Assembly: GCA_964536965.1 (NCBI GenBank) | Contig: CAZIAL010000002.1 | Span: forward strand, 1 to 64,000 | DNA length: 64,000 nucleotides | From: JACMQW01 sp964536965 | GTDB taxonomy: Bacteria; Bdellovibrionota; UBA1018 | Direction of reading: 5' to 3' | Part shown: positions 8,715 to 17,296 of the stretch, piece after piece | Layout: each line of letters starts with the position of its first letter | How positions within the stretch are numbered: position 1 is the first letter of the stretch | Program-made: the position numbers and the translations under genes | The notes under the pieces: generated by a model | Told to the model about the DNA's origin: nothing | The model's input: only the letters and a program-made list of their open reading frames with translations | Database searches by the model: none

Positions 8715-9505
8715 CGTTCCGCCTTTGCGACTCCGTCACCTCGAATAGCCCGTAGTTCAATCCGAAATTCCGACTCGGAAAGATGAACGATGGCCCGCGA
8801 AGAGGCGAAAGTGATTCCAAGCGCCCTTTCAAATCCGGCCGTGAAACCGCGCGCAGACGGGACGTCGATTCTCCCCGATTCGACGTTGAGTGTTTTCCAT
8901 GTCTCTCGCCCTCGTTGAGCAAGTTCGCTCCTAGCCTGAGCAACGAGCCCAACGCTTGCGCATTCATCGGGCGCGCTCGAACAGGCTCTCGTCAACTCCG
9001 CAATCCTAACTTCCTGGAGCTTTTGGGCTGCCCCATATGCATTCTCGAATTTAGGGCGTATCTCCTTCAAAGTAGCAATCGCGACTTCCATACTGGAATG
9101 AAACTTTGCCCGCTCCAAGAAGCTGCGCAAAACGCGCTCAACCGGATCCGATCCCACGTCCGCAGTTCGCTCGAAGGCTACGTACGCAATGTAGCGCGCG
9201 ACCTCCGGAATCGGGGCACGGAGGACCAATATCCAAACGAGTTCCTTGCCATCGCTAAAAGAAACTTCCCAGGAGCCCGTTCCAGTCGACCAGGGAGCGC
9301 TCTCTAACGAACTTGCCCAGCGTGTTTGACCGCCGGCGGCTCGCGACTCCTGTAATTTAAACTTTAAATCAAACAGCGCCGGATCACGAAGAGACCGATC
9401 GATGATATTCCGGGTCTGGACCGAAACCGTAGGAGAAGCCCAAGAAATCACGGCATTTCCCGAGAGAACGCCGAATAGCAGCGCACCTTTTAGAATCGTT
9501 GTCAT
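8711..9505 (-). CDS. Exported protein of unknown function (middle gene of metzincin operon)
   Basis: 264 residues with a signal peptide (hydrophobic core about 5-20, cleavage likely after WAS). The mature protein is predicted to be soluble, with a charged helical middle region (about 120-190) and a C-terminal part ending in a beta-rich stretch. No known family is recognised. Both ends overlap the neighbouring genes by 4 bases, so translation of all three is probably coupled. Confidence 0.7.
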   Translation of the reverse strand: MTTILKGALLFGVLSGNAVISWASPTVSVQTRNIIDRSLRDPALFDLKFKLQESRAAGGQTRWASSLESAPWSTGTGSWEVSFSDGKELVWILVLRAPIPEVARYIAYVAFERTADVGSDPVERVLRSFLERAKFHSSMEVAIATLKEIRPKFENAYGAAQKLQEVRIAELTRACSSAPDECASVGLVAQARSELAQRGRETWKTLNVESGRIDVPSARGFTAGFERALGITFASSRAIVHLSESEFRIELRAIRGDGVAKAER

Positions 9506-10266
9506 GGTTTCGATCCCAGTGCGGTTCGGAGGGAACTCAGTTGCTCCGAGGACGCGCCCCGAGCCATGCGCTCGCTATGAGCACGTACCAACTTGGCGTA
9601 AAAGTCATAAAGGTTTTCTCGGAGCGCGACGTTTTCGAGAATCTCCGCGGCCGGAACCGTCACGGCGCGATAAGCGAGGAGAGACCCCGTTTCCTTTCCT
9701 GGAATGCGGTCGAAAGTCACATCACCCCAGACGGCGAGGAATCCTGGGTGCTCGCCACGCGACGGATCTGTCGAATGCCAAGAAGATACGTAGTAAGGCA
9801 GCTTTCTAGAGCCGGCCCTATAGATCGCATTCGCTTGGGGATATTCGAGCGTTCGGTGTCCGCCTGGAGTCGGAACCAGGGACTTCACGACACAACGAAC
9901 CGCGGCCGTGCCTTGCCCGCTCGAAACGGCGACGTCTGTAAACCCGAACTTCGCTAAATAGTCGACCTGCCCTTTCAGATCCCAGAAGATCGCTGCTGAA
10001 TTCTCGGGGTCGGCGTTTACTGCCGCTTTATACGGAAGTATCTGCTGATAATAGGTCACGCTCCATACCTTTGGATTCGTCCCATCAATCCGGATTTGCT
10101 TTCCGGCCCGAAGTTCGCTCCGCTGCTTTTCGGATAAAGCGCTCCATATGCCGCCGTCGGCATAAATATCGGCGCTCAAAAAGATCGCGAAAAGGGCCAA
10201 TAATGTACTCGAGACGGGAAGGATTCGAATCATGAGTGGGCGCCCAATATCAAATGTGGTGTGCAT
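9502..10266 (-). CDS. Exported protein of unknown function (first gene of metzincin operon)
   Basis: Up to 254 residues. A second Met 11 codons in (10233) immediately precedes a typical signal peptide (MIRILPV, then a hydrophobic core ending near IYA), so that start may be the real one; neither start has a clear ribosome site. The mature part has no family I recognise. It overlaps the next gene by 4 bases. The 116-bp gap to the divergent regulator gene at 10383 must hold the operon promoter. Confidence 0.68.
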   Translation of the reverse strand: MHTTFDIGRPLMIRILPVSSTLLALFAIFLSADIYADGGIWSALSEKQRSELRAGKQIRIDGTNPKVWSVTYYQQILPYKAAVNADPENSAAIFWDLKGQVDYLAKFGFTDVAVSSGQGTAAVRCVVKSLVPTPGGHRTLEYPQANAIYRAGSRKLPYYVSSWHSTDPSRGEHPGFLAVWGDVTFDRIPGKETGSLLAYRAVTVPAAEILENVALRENLYDFYAKLVRAHSERMARGASSEQLSSLRTALGSKP

Positions 10267-10382
10267 TAAGAAGCCGAAAGTCGGGTGGCTTTCCCAACTT
10301 TAAGGTGGTTCCAAAAAGGTTGCTTACTGTACTTAACTTAAACTCTTGGTAAAACTGAAGTTCTACTCTAAAAGGGTCCGGA

Positions 10383-11183
10383 TTGAAAAACTCGGTATTC
10401 GACTCTGCAAACTACAAGCTCTATCTCGCCGCGAGAATTCTCGATGAGGGTCGTGGCGCTAAGTCACGACTTGCGGGCGCCCTTCATTGCCACGTCGCCT
10501 ACATCTCCCAGATACTAAACGATTCCGCACATCTCAGCCTCGAACAAGCTCATGCCGCCAATGCCTACCTCGGTCATAGCGCCCAAGAGGCCGATTATTT
10601 CCTCCTCCTCGTGCTGCGTGACCGTGCGGGCACGGCGGACCTCGCGCAGTATTTCCAGAAGAAAATCACCGCCGCAGCTCAGGAGCAAAACCGTTTGCGA
10701 AATTCGCTCCAGTACAAAAAGACCTTAAATCGATCAGAGCAATCGACTTACTACAGTGCTTGGTATTACGCCGCCATCCACATCCTCCTCACGATTCCGG
10801 AGTTTCGGACTCGTGAACGCCTCGCACGTCACCTCGGCCTCTCCGGCGAACAAGTCTCCCGCGCGCTCAAGTTTCTCGAGGACGCGGGACTCGCCGTCCG
10901 TTCGGGTTCCGGCTATCGCGCGAGCGAGGTCAGCCTTCATGTCGGCGACGACTCTCCGATGATGCGCTTACAGCACGAACACTGGCGTCTGCGCTCGGTT
11001 CACTCGCTCGATCGTACGGAGAATACGGATCTGCGCTATACTTCGGTCGTCAGCCTCTCCGAAAAAGATGTACCCCGCGTCCGAAAAATTCTGGTCGAAG
11101 CGATCCGGCAGATCCGGGAAGTCGTTCGACCATCGTCGGAAGAGACCGCGTACTGCTATTTGCTGGATCTCTTCCGAATCTAA
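10383..11183 (+). CDS. TIGR02147-family regulatory protein
   Basis: 266 residues matching the layout of the TIGR02147 family known mainly from Bdellovibrio and Fibrobacter. It has an N-terminal Xre-like segment (about residues 26-66), then an invariant-looking YYSAWYYAAIHILL block (about 123-136), then a winged-helix segment (about 145-180, RERLARHLGLSGEQVSRALK). The family is thought to be regulatory. The start is a TTG with AAAAGGG upstream. It is divergent from the three-gene exported metzincin operon, which suggests it controls that operon; that is inference. Confidence 0.78.
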   Translation: MKNSVFDSANYKLYLAARILDEGRGAKSRLAGALHCHVAYISQILNDSAHLSLEQAHAANAYLGHSAQEADYFLLLVLRDRAGTADLAQYFQKKITAAAQEQNRLRNSLQYKKTLNRSEQSTYYSAWYYAAIHILLTIPEFRTRERLARHLGLSGEQVSRALKFLEDAGLAVRSGSGYRASEVSLHVGDDSPMMRLQHEHWRLRSVHSLDRTENTDLRYTSVVSLSEKDVPRVRKILVEAIRQIREVVRPSSEETAYCYLLDLFRI

Positions 11184-11297
11184 GCACAACGATCCGGCAC
11201 AGCGAGTCCTACTCAACTTTCGCGGTGAAACTTGAGGACAAACTCCTAGATCGGAAACGCCCCCGAGGTTACAGACCGGATCGGAAGGTCAACCGAT

Positions 11298-12482
11298 ATG
11301 AAACCATTGCTCCGCTCTCTCATTCCTCTTTTAGCCCTCTTTAGCCTAACCCCAGCCCCATTTTCCCACGCCGACTCGGCCCAAACCCATACGGGATGGC
11401 CATCCACACAGACGCAAAAATTCCGCGGACGGGCATTCTTCGAACGAGATTATCGCATCGGGGACGAAAAACTTCCGATCTTCTACTCTCCGGAGTATAC
11501 GCCATCACTTTTCGGCCTGGAGAAGCTCCACTATTTCGACAATAAGAAGTACGAAAAGATTTATAACTTTCTCGTTCGAAGCGGTGTCATATCCCCCGAA
11601 GAAATCTCCGCTCCTGAATATCCGGATGATGACTTTCTTGTCCGCCGAAACTCATCTGAGAAACGCCATTCACGCGAATACTTAAACGCGCTCAAGGCTA
11701 GCGCAAATACGGTCGCCGAAATTTTAGTCTTTCCCCTCGCGAAGATCTTCCCCGCAAAATGGGTTTACCGGAATATCGTCGCGCCCCAGCGACTCGCTAC
11801 GGGCGGCACGGTAATGGCCACGCGAGCCGCTATGGATCGTGGGTGGGCGATCAATCTGGCCGGGGGCTATCACCACGCGGACCGAGTTTGGGGTGAGGGT
11901 TTTTGCATCTTCGCCGACATCTCGCTTGCCATCGAGAACCTCCGCGCTGCCGGAATCGCGAAAAAGATCATGATCATCGACCTCGATGTTCATATGGGAA
12001 ATGGGCACGAATACGACTTTGGAAATGATCCCGAAGTCTTCATCCTCGATATGTTTAATCGGGACGTTTGGCCGCAGCCCCACGACACACTTAAGGAAAA
12101 ACATGACCTGCGCAATCGGGTGAAGGTCGCGAGTCTCGGGATCGACGAAAGAATCGAAATCCGAAACGGATATCAAGATCAGGAATACCTCTCAGATCTA
12201 GGCCGCGGACTAGAGTCTGCCTTTTCAAGGTTTGCGCCCGATCTCATTCTCTACAATTCGGGGACCGATATCCTCAGTGGCGATCCCCTCGGATTGGCGA
12301 ATATTTCTCCAGCCGGCGTCATCCAAAGGGACCAGCTCGTCTTCGAAGCAGCTAGAAGCCGAGGAATTCCCATTACGATGCTCTTGTCCGGTGGGTACCA
12401 GAAGACGAACGCCGCCGTCGTCGCTGACTCGATAGAAAATCTTTTCCGAAAGGGGCTCATCGAGCGCTTTAGGAAGGACTGA
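11298..12482 (+). CDS. Class IV histone-deacetylase-like protein with signal peptide
   Basis: 394 residues. The arginase-deacetylase fold catalytic set is complete: the His pair in GGYHHA (H192, H193), zinc ligands D230 and H232 in DLDVHMGNG and D324 in NSGTD, and the transition-state Tyr in LSGGYQK (about 367). SGGYQK and the following ADSI pattern resemble HDAC11 (class IV) rather than AcuC or acetylpolyamine hydrolases. An N-terminal signal peptide (about residues 1-26, core LIPLLALFSLTPAP, then SHADS) precedes about 30 linker residues. The enzyme is therefore probably exported, which is unusual for this fold. The substrate is unknown; acylated lysine or an acylated small molecule are both possible. 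Confidence 0.82.
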   Translation: MKPLLRSLIPLLALFSLTPAPFSHADSAQTHTGWPSTQTQKFRGRAFFERDYRIGDEKLPIFYSPEYTPSLFGLEKLHYFDNKKYEKIYNFLVRSGVISPEEISAPEYPDDDFLVRRNSSEKRHSREYLNALKASANTVAEILVFPLAKIFPAKWVYRNIVAPQRLATGGTVMATRAAMDRGWAINLAGGYHHADRVWGEGFCIFADISLAIENLRAAGIAKKIMIIDLDVHMGNGHEYDFGNDPEVFILDMFNRDVWPQPHDTLKEKHDLRNRVKVASLGIDERIEIRNGYQDQEYLSDLGRGLESAFSRFAPDLILYNSGTDILSGDPLGLANISPAGVIQRDQLVFEAARSRGIPITMLLSGGYQKTNAAVVADSIENLFRKGLIERFRKD

Positions 12483-12525
12483 ACAACGGAATGATTTCGA
12501 AGAACCACAACAAAGGAATCGTCAT

Positions 12526-12861
12526 ATGAAAAAATTTGGAATTTTGGCTCTCCTTTTACACGCAACGGTAGCCTCCGCCAGTCCCTACGACTGCGAACTT
12601 AAAGTAGAGAACAGCCGGGTAAATTTAGAGTCGCAAGTTGTATTTGATGGCAACACCGCCGTTAACTCCACTCTCGATCACTTCAATTTTCAGCTTTTCA
12701 AGACAACCCAATCTACGGGGGAGGAAACCTACGTTCTCGCGATCAGCCATCCGACTGGGGCTTCCTCGACGATTTTCACTCCCGGGTCTGCATTAGTCGC
12801 CCACGCCGTGAATAGCGGAGAACCCGGGGCAATCGTCCAATCCATATGCAGACTGCGGTGA
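12526..12861 (+). CDS. Small exported protein of unknown function
   Basis: 111 residues with a signal peptide (MKKFGILALLLHATVASAS) and AAGGAA 7 bases before the ATG. The mature protein has two Cys, near its start and end (YDCELK and SICRL), which could form a disulfide. It is about 90 residues long and looks beta-rich. No family recognised. It starts 43 bases after the deacetylase-like gene and may be co-transcribed with it. Confidence 0.6.
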   Translation: MKKFGILALLLHATVASASPYDCELKVENSRVNLESQVVFDGNTAVNSTLDHFNFQLFKTTQSTGEETYVLAISHPTGASSTIFTPGSALVAHAVNSGEPGAIVQSICRLR

Positions 12862-12910
12862 TTTTTTCAGATCAAGCGCAGTCGTCATTCGTTCGGAGGG
12901 CAGGAGAATA

Positions 12911-13402
12911 ATGAAGCCGTTCACATGGGTTAGTTTAATGATTTCTAGTGTCACCTACGCGGGTCCTTCTGTCGGCGAGAAGGCCGTATATTCCTGGACG
13001 GAGGGACGCGACAGTGGGACTTCGACGAGGGAGGTCGTAGAAAGTCTTGGTACCGGGAAATTCAGAGTCCGCCATACCTCCCATCTCCAAGATGTAACGA
13101 TGACGGACGATTTGACGTACTCCGTTAAGCTCCGTGATTCAGCTCAATCACAGTCAAACTGCGATGCTTTGCTCGATCAACCAAATGACCGAGCCACACT
13201 GGAGATCATTGAATTGATGGGCCAGCAAATTCCTACTTGTCATATCTCCCGGCCAAACACTTTAGAGGATTGGTGGTACGGAGATGTCCCCTTCGCAACG
13301 GTGAAGAAAGAAATTCGGAAAGACGACATCAACACCAGATTTACGGCCGAGTTGATCTCTTTCTTTATTCCCGAGCAGCATCGGAAGCCAAATACGGAGT
13401 AG
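12911..13402 (+). CDS. Exported protein of unknown function
   Basis: 163 residues; ATG with AGGAG closely upstream. The N-terminus MKPFTWVSLMISSVTYAG is a signal peptide. The mature part reads as beta-rich, with two Cys about 28 residues apart. No family recognised. Second of three small exported-protein genes in the same direction. Confidence 0.58.
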   Translation: MKPFTWVSLMISSVTYAGPSVGEKAVYSWTEGRDSGTSTREVVESLGTGKFRVRHTSHLQDVTMTDDLTYSVKLRDSAQSQSNCDALLDQPNDRATLEIIELMGQQIPTCHISRPNTLEDWWYGDVPFATVKKEIRKDDINTRFTAELISFFIPEQHRKPNTE

Positions 13403-13443
13403 CGAATCCAAAAAACGGTTTCTAAATTCAAAGGATAAAATAG

Positions 13444-13914
13444 ATGAAATACAGCATAAACGCTCCCCTGGCCTTCACCGCGCTCGTATTATTTGCTCTT
13501 CCATCATTTGCATCTGCCGACTGCCCTATTGACGAACTTTTAGGTTTTCGATTTAGACGAGTCGGTATCGAATGCACTTCCGAACCCTGCATTGATACCG
13601 ATGTTCATTCGGTCACTATAAAGCGCGAGGGTGATCTATTTTACGTCACGCTTTCGAGAGACCTGCGCGACCCCACGCAGGCAGTCTTCCATAGCTTCGG
13701 GTTCCACCTGAATCAAACCGACCATAGACAAAATCGTTGCTACGTAGAACAAACAGCGATGGGCCGTCGATACACTCTCTTCCATAATTATTGCTCTCCA
13801 CACGAGTGCTCGGAGGCGCTTATCGTGGATGGTGAGACCGCCACCTATGTAAGTGAATGGTCATTCGGCAATCGGGTGCGGGAGAGGTCTGTAATTCTTC
13901 TCGAACGTTTCTAG
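13444..13914 (+). CDS. Exported Cys-rich protein of unknown function
   Basis: 156 residues with a signal peptide ending near FASA. Six Cys in the mature part (DCPID, ECTSEPCID, NRCYVE, NYCSPHEC) suggest disulfides and an extracytoplasmic location. AAGGA lies 9 bases before the ATG. No family recognised. It ends the group of plus-strand accessory genes, convergent with the B12 mutase operon. Confidence 0.58.
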   Translation: MKYSINAPLAFTALVLFALPSFASADCPIDELLGFRFRRVGIECTSEPCIDTDVHSVTIKREGDLFYVTLSRDLRDPTQAVFHSFGFHLNQTDHRQNRCYVEQTAMGRRYTLFHNYCSPHECSEALIVDGETATYVSEWSFGNRVRERSVILLERF

Positions 13915-14031
13915 GCAGATTGATGTTCGAGGCGATTCGAGAATCGACGCCACCGGAGCAGGGTGCATCGCGATCGGCGCGTGTAACTACACCAAGTAAG
14001 TCTTGAGCGCGTTTGCAGGTAACGCTTCCCT

Positions 14032-14436
14032 TTAAGTCCGAGTCGGCGCGTGCGCCTGAATATAATCGACGACTTCCTGGAGCGAAGCCCCCGGGGTGAA
14101 GACCATATGCACGCCGAGCTTCTTCAGCTCGCCAATATCCTCGTCCGGAATGATCCCGCCGACGAGAATCAGGGCGTCGTCTAGACCTTCCTTTTTCAGT
14201 CCATCCATAATCTCGGGAACCAGCGCATTATGCGCTCCCGACAAAATGGAAAGTCCGACGACATGGACGTCCTCGTCGATCGCCGCGCGAACAACCATTT
14301 CGGGGGTCTGGTGAAGGCCCGTATACACGACCTCGAAACCGGCGTCGCGAAGCGCGCGAGCGATGACTTTTGCACCACGATCGTGTCCATCCAGACCTGG
14401 CTTTGCGACTAATACTCTGATTTTCTGGTTCGACAT
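14032..14436 (-). CDS. icmB: Acyl-CoA mutase B12-binding subunit (IcmB-like)
   Basis: 134-residue cobalamin-binding subunit. The DxHxxG motif (LDGHDRG), whose His replaces dimethylbenzimidazole on cobalt, is followed by a Rossmann-like fold with GLSILSGAH and LVGGIIP. Start at 14436, where GGGAG lies 6-7 bases upstream; the longer upstream frame is not conserved in character. It follows the large subunit by 11 bases. A separate small subunit of this size is the arrangement of two-gene isobutyryl-CoA mutase (IcmA/IcmB) and of some methylmalonyl-CoA mutases. The substrate assignment rests on the large subunit. Confidence 0.85.
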   Translation of the reverse strand: MSNQKIRVLVAKPGLDGHDRGAKVIARALRDAGFEVVYTGLHQTPEMVVRAAIDEDVHVVGLSILSGAHNALVPEIMDGLKKEGLDDALILVGGIIPDEDIGELKKLGVHMVFTPGASLQEVVDYIQAHAPTRT

Positions 14437-14447
14437 TCTATTCTCCC

Positions 14448-16115
14448 TTAAAAACTGCCGGCTTCGCGATATTCGCCGTAAACCGAACGAAGTGCATCGC
14501 AAATCTCCTGAAGGGTCGCGTACGTCTTCACGGCCTCCAGAATCGACGGGCAAAGGTTTTTTCCCGCGCGGGCATCTTCGATGACTTTACCCAGAGTCCG
14601 AGAAACATCGGCGGCATTCCGTTTCTTTCGAAGCTCGACCAGTTTTTCGATCTGCTTTTTTTCGATCGAACGATCGATGTAGAGCGTATTCATCTGACGT
14701 TTCTCTTCCGCCATCTGATACTTGTTCACGCCGACCATGACCTTCTCTTTACTCTCGAGCTGGCGCTGGAAGTGATAGGCCGCATTTGCGATCTCCGCCT
14801 GCGGAAAACCTTGTTCGACGGCCGCGATCATCCCACCCATCTCGTCGATGCGGCGGATATAATCGAGCGTGTCGCGCTCCACGCGGTTCGTAAGTGTTTC
14901 CATGAAGTAGCTACCGCCGAACGGGTCGACGACGTTCGCCACGCCCGATTCTTCGGCGATCACCTGTTGCGTGCGGAGCGCGATCATCACCGCCTCGTCC
15001 GTCGGAAGGGCGAGCGTCTCGTCCATGGAGTTCGTGTGCAGGGAATTCGTTCCGCCCATCACCGCCGCGAGCGCCTGGATCGCGACCCGGACGATGTTGT
15101 TATGCGGCTGCTGCGCGGTGAGCGACACGCCGGCGGTTTGCGCATGCGTGCGCAGCATCCAGGACTTCGGGTCTTTCGCGCCGTAGCGATCTCGCATCAG
15201 GCGCGCCCAAATCCGGCGGGCCGCGCGAAATTTCGCCACTTCCTCGAAGAAATCGTTATGCACGTCGAAGAAGAACGAAAGCCGGGGTGCGAATGAATCC
15301 ACATCCATTCCGCGCGCGAGGCACCTGTCGACGTAGGCCAGTCCATCGGAAAGCGTGAAAGCCAGTTCCTGGACCGCCGTCGCTCCGGCTTCGCGAATAT
15401 GGTAGCCCGAGATACTGACCGTATTCCAGTTCGGGTAGGTTTTTGCGCCGTACTCGATCGTATCGATCACGAGTTCCGTCGCGGGCTTCACCGGGAAAAG
15501 CCATTCCTTCTGCGCGATGTATTCCTTCAGAATATCGTTCTGGAGCGTGCCCCGGACCTTCTCCTTCGGTACGCCGTTCTTCTCGGCGACCGCGTAATAC
15601 ATCATCAGGATCACGATCGCCGGACCGTTGATGGTCATGGACGTGGTGATTTCGCCGAGGTCAATGCCGGCGAAGAGCTCTTCCATGTCTTCGAGTGAGG
15701 AAACGGCGACGCCACACTTACCCACCTCGCCCTTGGACTTCGGGGAGTCGGCGTCGTATCCCATCAGCGTCGGCATATCGAATGCGGTCGAAAGACCGGT
15801 TTGCCCGTTCGCGAGCAGCATCTTAAACCGTTTGTTCGTCTCCGCCGCGCTCGAGAATCCGGCGAACTGGCGCATCGTCCAGAGTTTGCCGCGGTACATG
15901 TTGCGCTGGACTCCACGCGTATACGGAAATTCGCCCGGGAAACCGACGTCGCGCAGATAATCGAAGCCCTCTCTTTCGAGGTCGTCCGGCGTCGAAAGGA
16001 GCGGTACGTCCATATCGCTCCATGTGGTGAATTTCGTCGGCCGCGGCGGAAACTTCTTCTCGGCGTCGGCGAGCCGTTTTCGGAAAGCTTCGGCTTCTTT
16101 TTTCACGTCCAGCAT
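14448..16115 (-). CDS. icmA: Isobutyryl-CoA mutase-like large subunit
   Basis: 555-residue TIM-barrel catalytic subunit of the methylmalonyl-CoA mutase superfamily; radical carbon-skeleton rearrangement with coenzyme B12. Two residues decide the substrate in this family. Methylmalonyl-CoA mutase has Tyr89 and Arg207 (the Arg binds the free carboxylate); isobutyryl-CoA mutase has Phe80 and Gln198. Here RQFAGFSS gives Phe84 and KEYIAQKEW gives Gln202, with the same 118-residue spacing. The enzyme should therefore interconvert isobutyryl-CoA and butyryl-CoA. The operon also has butyryl-CoA dehydrogenase-, crotonase- and hydroxybutyryl-CoA dehydrogenase-like genes, which fits. No MeaB/MeaI G-protein chaperone is encoded in the window. 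A generic annotation would be methylmalonyl-CoA mutase. Confidence 0.8.
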   Translation of the reverse strand: MLDVKKEAEAFRKRLADAEKKFPPRPTKFTTWSDMDVPLLSTPDDLEREGFDYLRDVGFPGEFPYTRGVQRNMYRGKLWTMRQFAGFSSAAETNKRFKMLLANGQTGLSTAFDMPTLMGYDADSPKSKGEVGKCGVAVSSLEDMEELFAGIDLGEITTSMTINGPAIVILMMYYAVAEKNGVPKEKVRGTLQNDILKEYIAQKEWLFPVKPATELVIDTIEYGAKTYPNWNTVSISGYHIREAGATAVQELAFTLSDGLAYVDRCLARGMDVDSFAPRLSFFFDVHNDFFEEVAKFRAARRIWARLMRDRYGAKDPKSWMLRTHAQTAGVSLTAQQPHNNIVRVAIQALAAVMGGTNSLHTNSMDETLALPTDEAVMIALRTQQVIAEESGVANVVDPFGGSYFMETLTNRVERDTLDYIRRIDEMGGMIAAVEQGFPQAEIANAAYHFQRQLESKEKVMVGVNKYQMAEEKRQMNTLYIDRSIEKKQIEKLVELRKKRNAADVSRTLGKVIEDARAGKNLCPSILEAVKTYATLQEICDALRSVYGEYREAGSF

Positions 16116-16129
16116 CTGTACTCCTTCGC

Positions 16130-17293
16130 TTACGATTTCAGTTCGGCGAACTCGCCCGCGGCAATCACGATGCGCTGAATTTCGCTCGTACCTTCATAGA
16201 TTTCCGTGATCTTCGCGTCGCGGAAGTTCCGTTCCACGACGTATTCTTTCGTGTAACCGTACCCGCCATGGACCTGGATCGCTTTGGTGGCGACCCACAT
16301 CGCGGCTTCCGAGGCGGCGAGTTTCGCCATGGCGGCTTCCTTACCGAATTTCACGCCCGCATCTTTCAGGCGAGCCGCGTTCCAGGTGAGGAGGCGTGCC
16401 GACTGAAGTCGGGTCGCCATATCGGCGATGTGGAACTGAATCGCCTGGAGTTTCGAAATCGGCGCCCCGAACTGCTCGCGATCCGCGGCGAATCTCTTCG
16501 AAGCTTCGAGCGCGCAGCGCCCGATTCCGAGCGCCTGCGAAGCGATCCCGATCCGTCCGCCGTCCAAAGTGGAGAGGGCGATTTTCAATCCCTGGCCCTC
16601 TTGCCCGAGGAGGCAGTCGGCCGGGACAAAAACATCGTCGAAGAAGAGCTGCGCGGTCGACGAGGCCGTGATGCCGAGCTTGTCTTCGAGCTTCGAAACC
16701 GAAAACCCCTGCGATTTCGTATCCACGATGAACGCAGAGATTCCCTTGTTCCCCTTCGAAAGATCGGTGGAAGCGAAAACGATCGCGGTATCGGCTTCCC
16801 GACCGTTCGTAATCCAGTTCTTCGTTCCGCGAAGCTGATAACCTCCGTCGATCTTCGTCGCGGTCAGACGAAGTCCGCCGGGATCGGATCCCGCGCCCGG
16901 CTCGGAAAGTGCGAAGCATCCGAGCTTTTCGCCGCGCGCGAGCGGTACGAGCCATTTCTTCTTCTGTTCGGTCGTTCCGTAAGCGTCGATCGGCCAACAG
17001 ACCAGTGAATTGTTCACCGACATCACGACGCCGGTCGAGGCACAGGCCGCCGAAATTTCTTCCATGCACATGGCGTAGGAAACCGTATCGAGTCCGGCCC
17101 CACCGAACTCTTCGGAGACCATCATTCCCATGAGGCCCATCTCGCCCATCTGCTTTACTTGGTCGGCCGGAAAATGCCCGGTTTCGTCATGGTGCTTCGC
17201 CTTCGTCGCCACGGCTTCCCGCGCGAACGATCCCACTTGTTCCATGAGCATTTTCTTGTCTTCGTCGCCTTCGACCGGCCATCCGTAAAGCAT
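16130..17293 (-). CDS. Acyl-CoA dehydrogenase, probably short-chain (butyryl-CoA)
   Basis: 387-residue FAD enzyme that makes the trans-2-enoyl-CoA. Family motifs are present: ALSEPGAGSD, the TKNWITNG strand, and the C-terminal IYEGTSEIQR, whose Glu is the catalytic base position in short- and medium-chain enzymes. It lies 14 bases before the mutase large subunit and 3 bases after the crotonase gene. Context favours butyryl- or isobutyryl-CoA as substrate. Its electrons would go to ETF, which is not encoded here. Confidence 0.88.
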   Translation of the reverse strand: MLYGWPVEGDEDKKMLMEQVGSFAREAVATKAKHHDETGHFPADQVKQMGEMGLMGMMVSEEFGGAGLDTVSYAMCMEEISAACASTGVVMSVNNSLVCWPIDAYGTTEQKKKWLVPLARGEKLGCFALSEPGAGSDPGGLRLTATKIDGGYQLRGTKNWITNGREADTAIVFASTDLSKGNKGISAFIVDTKSQGFSVSKLEDKLGITASSTAQLFFDDVFVPADCLLGQEGQGLKIALSTLDGGRIGIASQALGIGRCALEASKRFAADREQFGAPISKLQAIQFHIADMATRLQSARLLTWNAARLKDAGVKFGKEAAMAKLAASEAAMWVATKAIQVHGGYGYTKEYVVERNFRDAKITEIYEGTSEIQRIVIAAGEFAELKS

Positions 17294-17296
17294 CGC

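Noticed and set aside
14448..16115. Annotation as methylmalonyl-CoA mutase
   Set aside because: Tyr89 and Arg207 equivalents are Phe84 and Gln202, which fits isobutyryl-CoA mutase.
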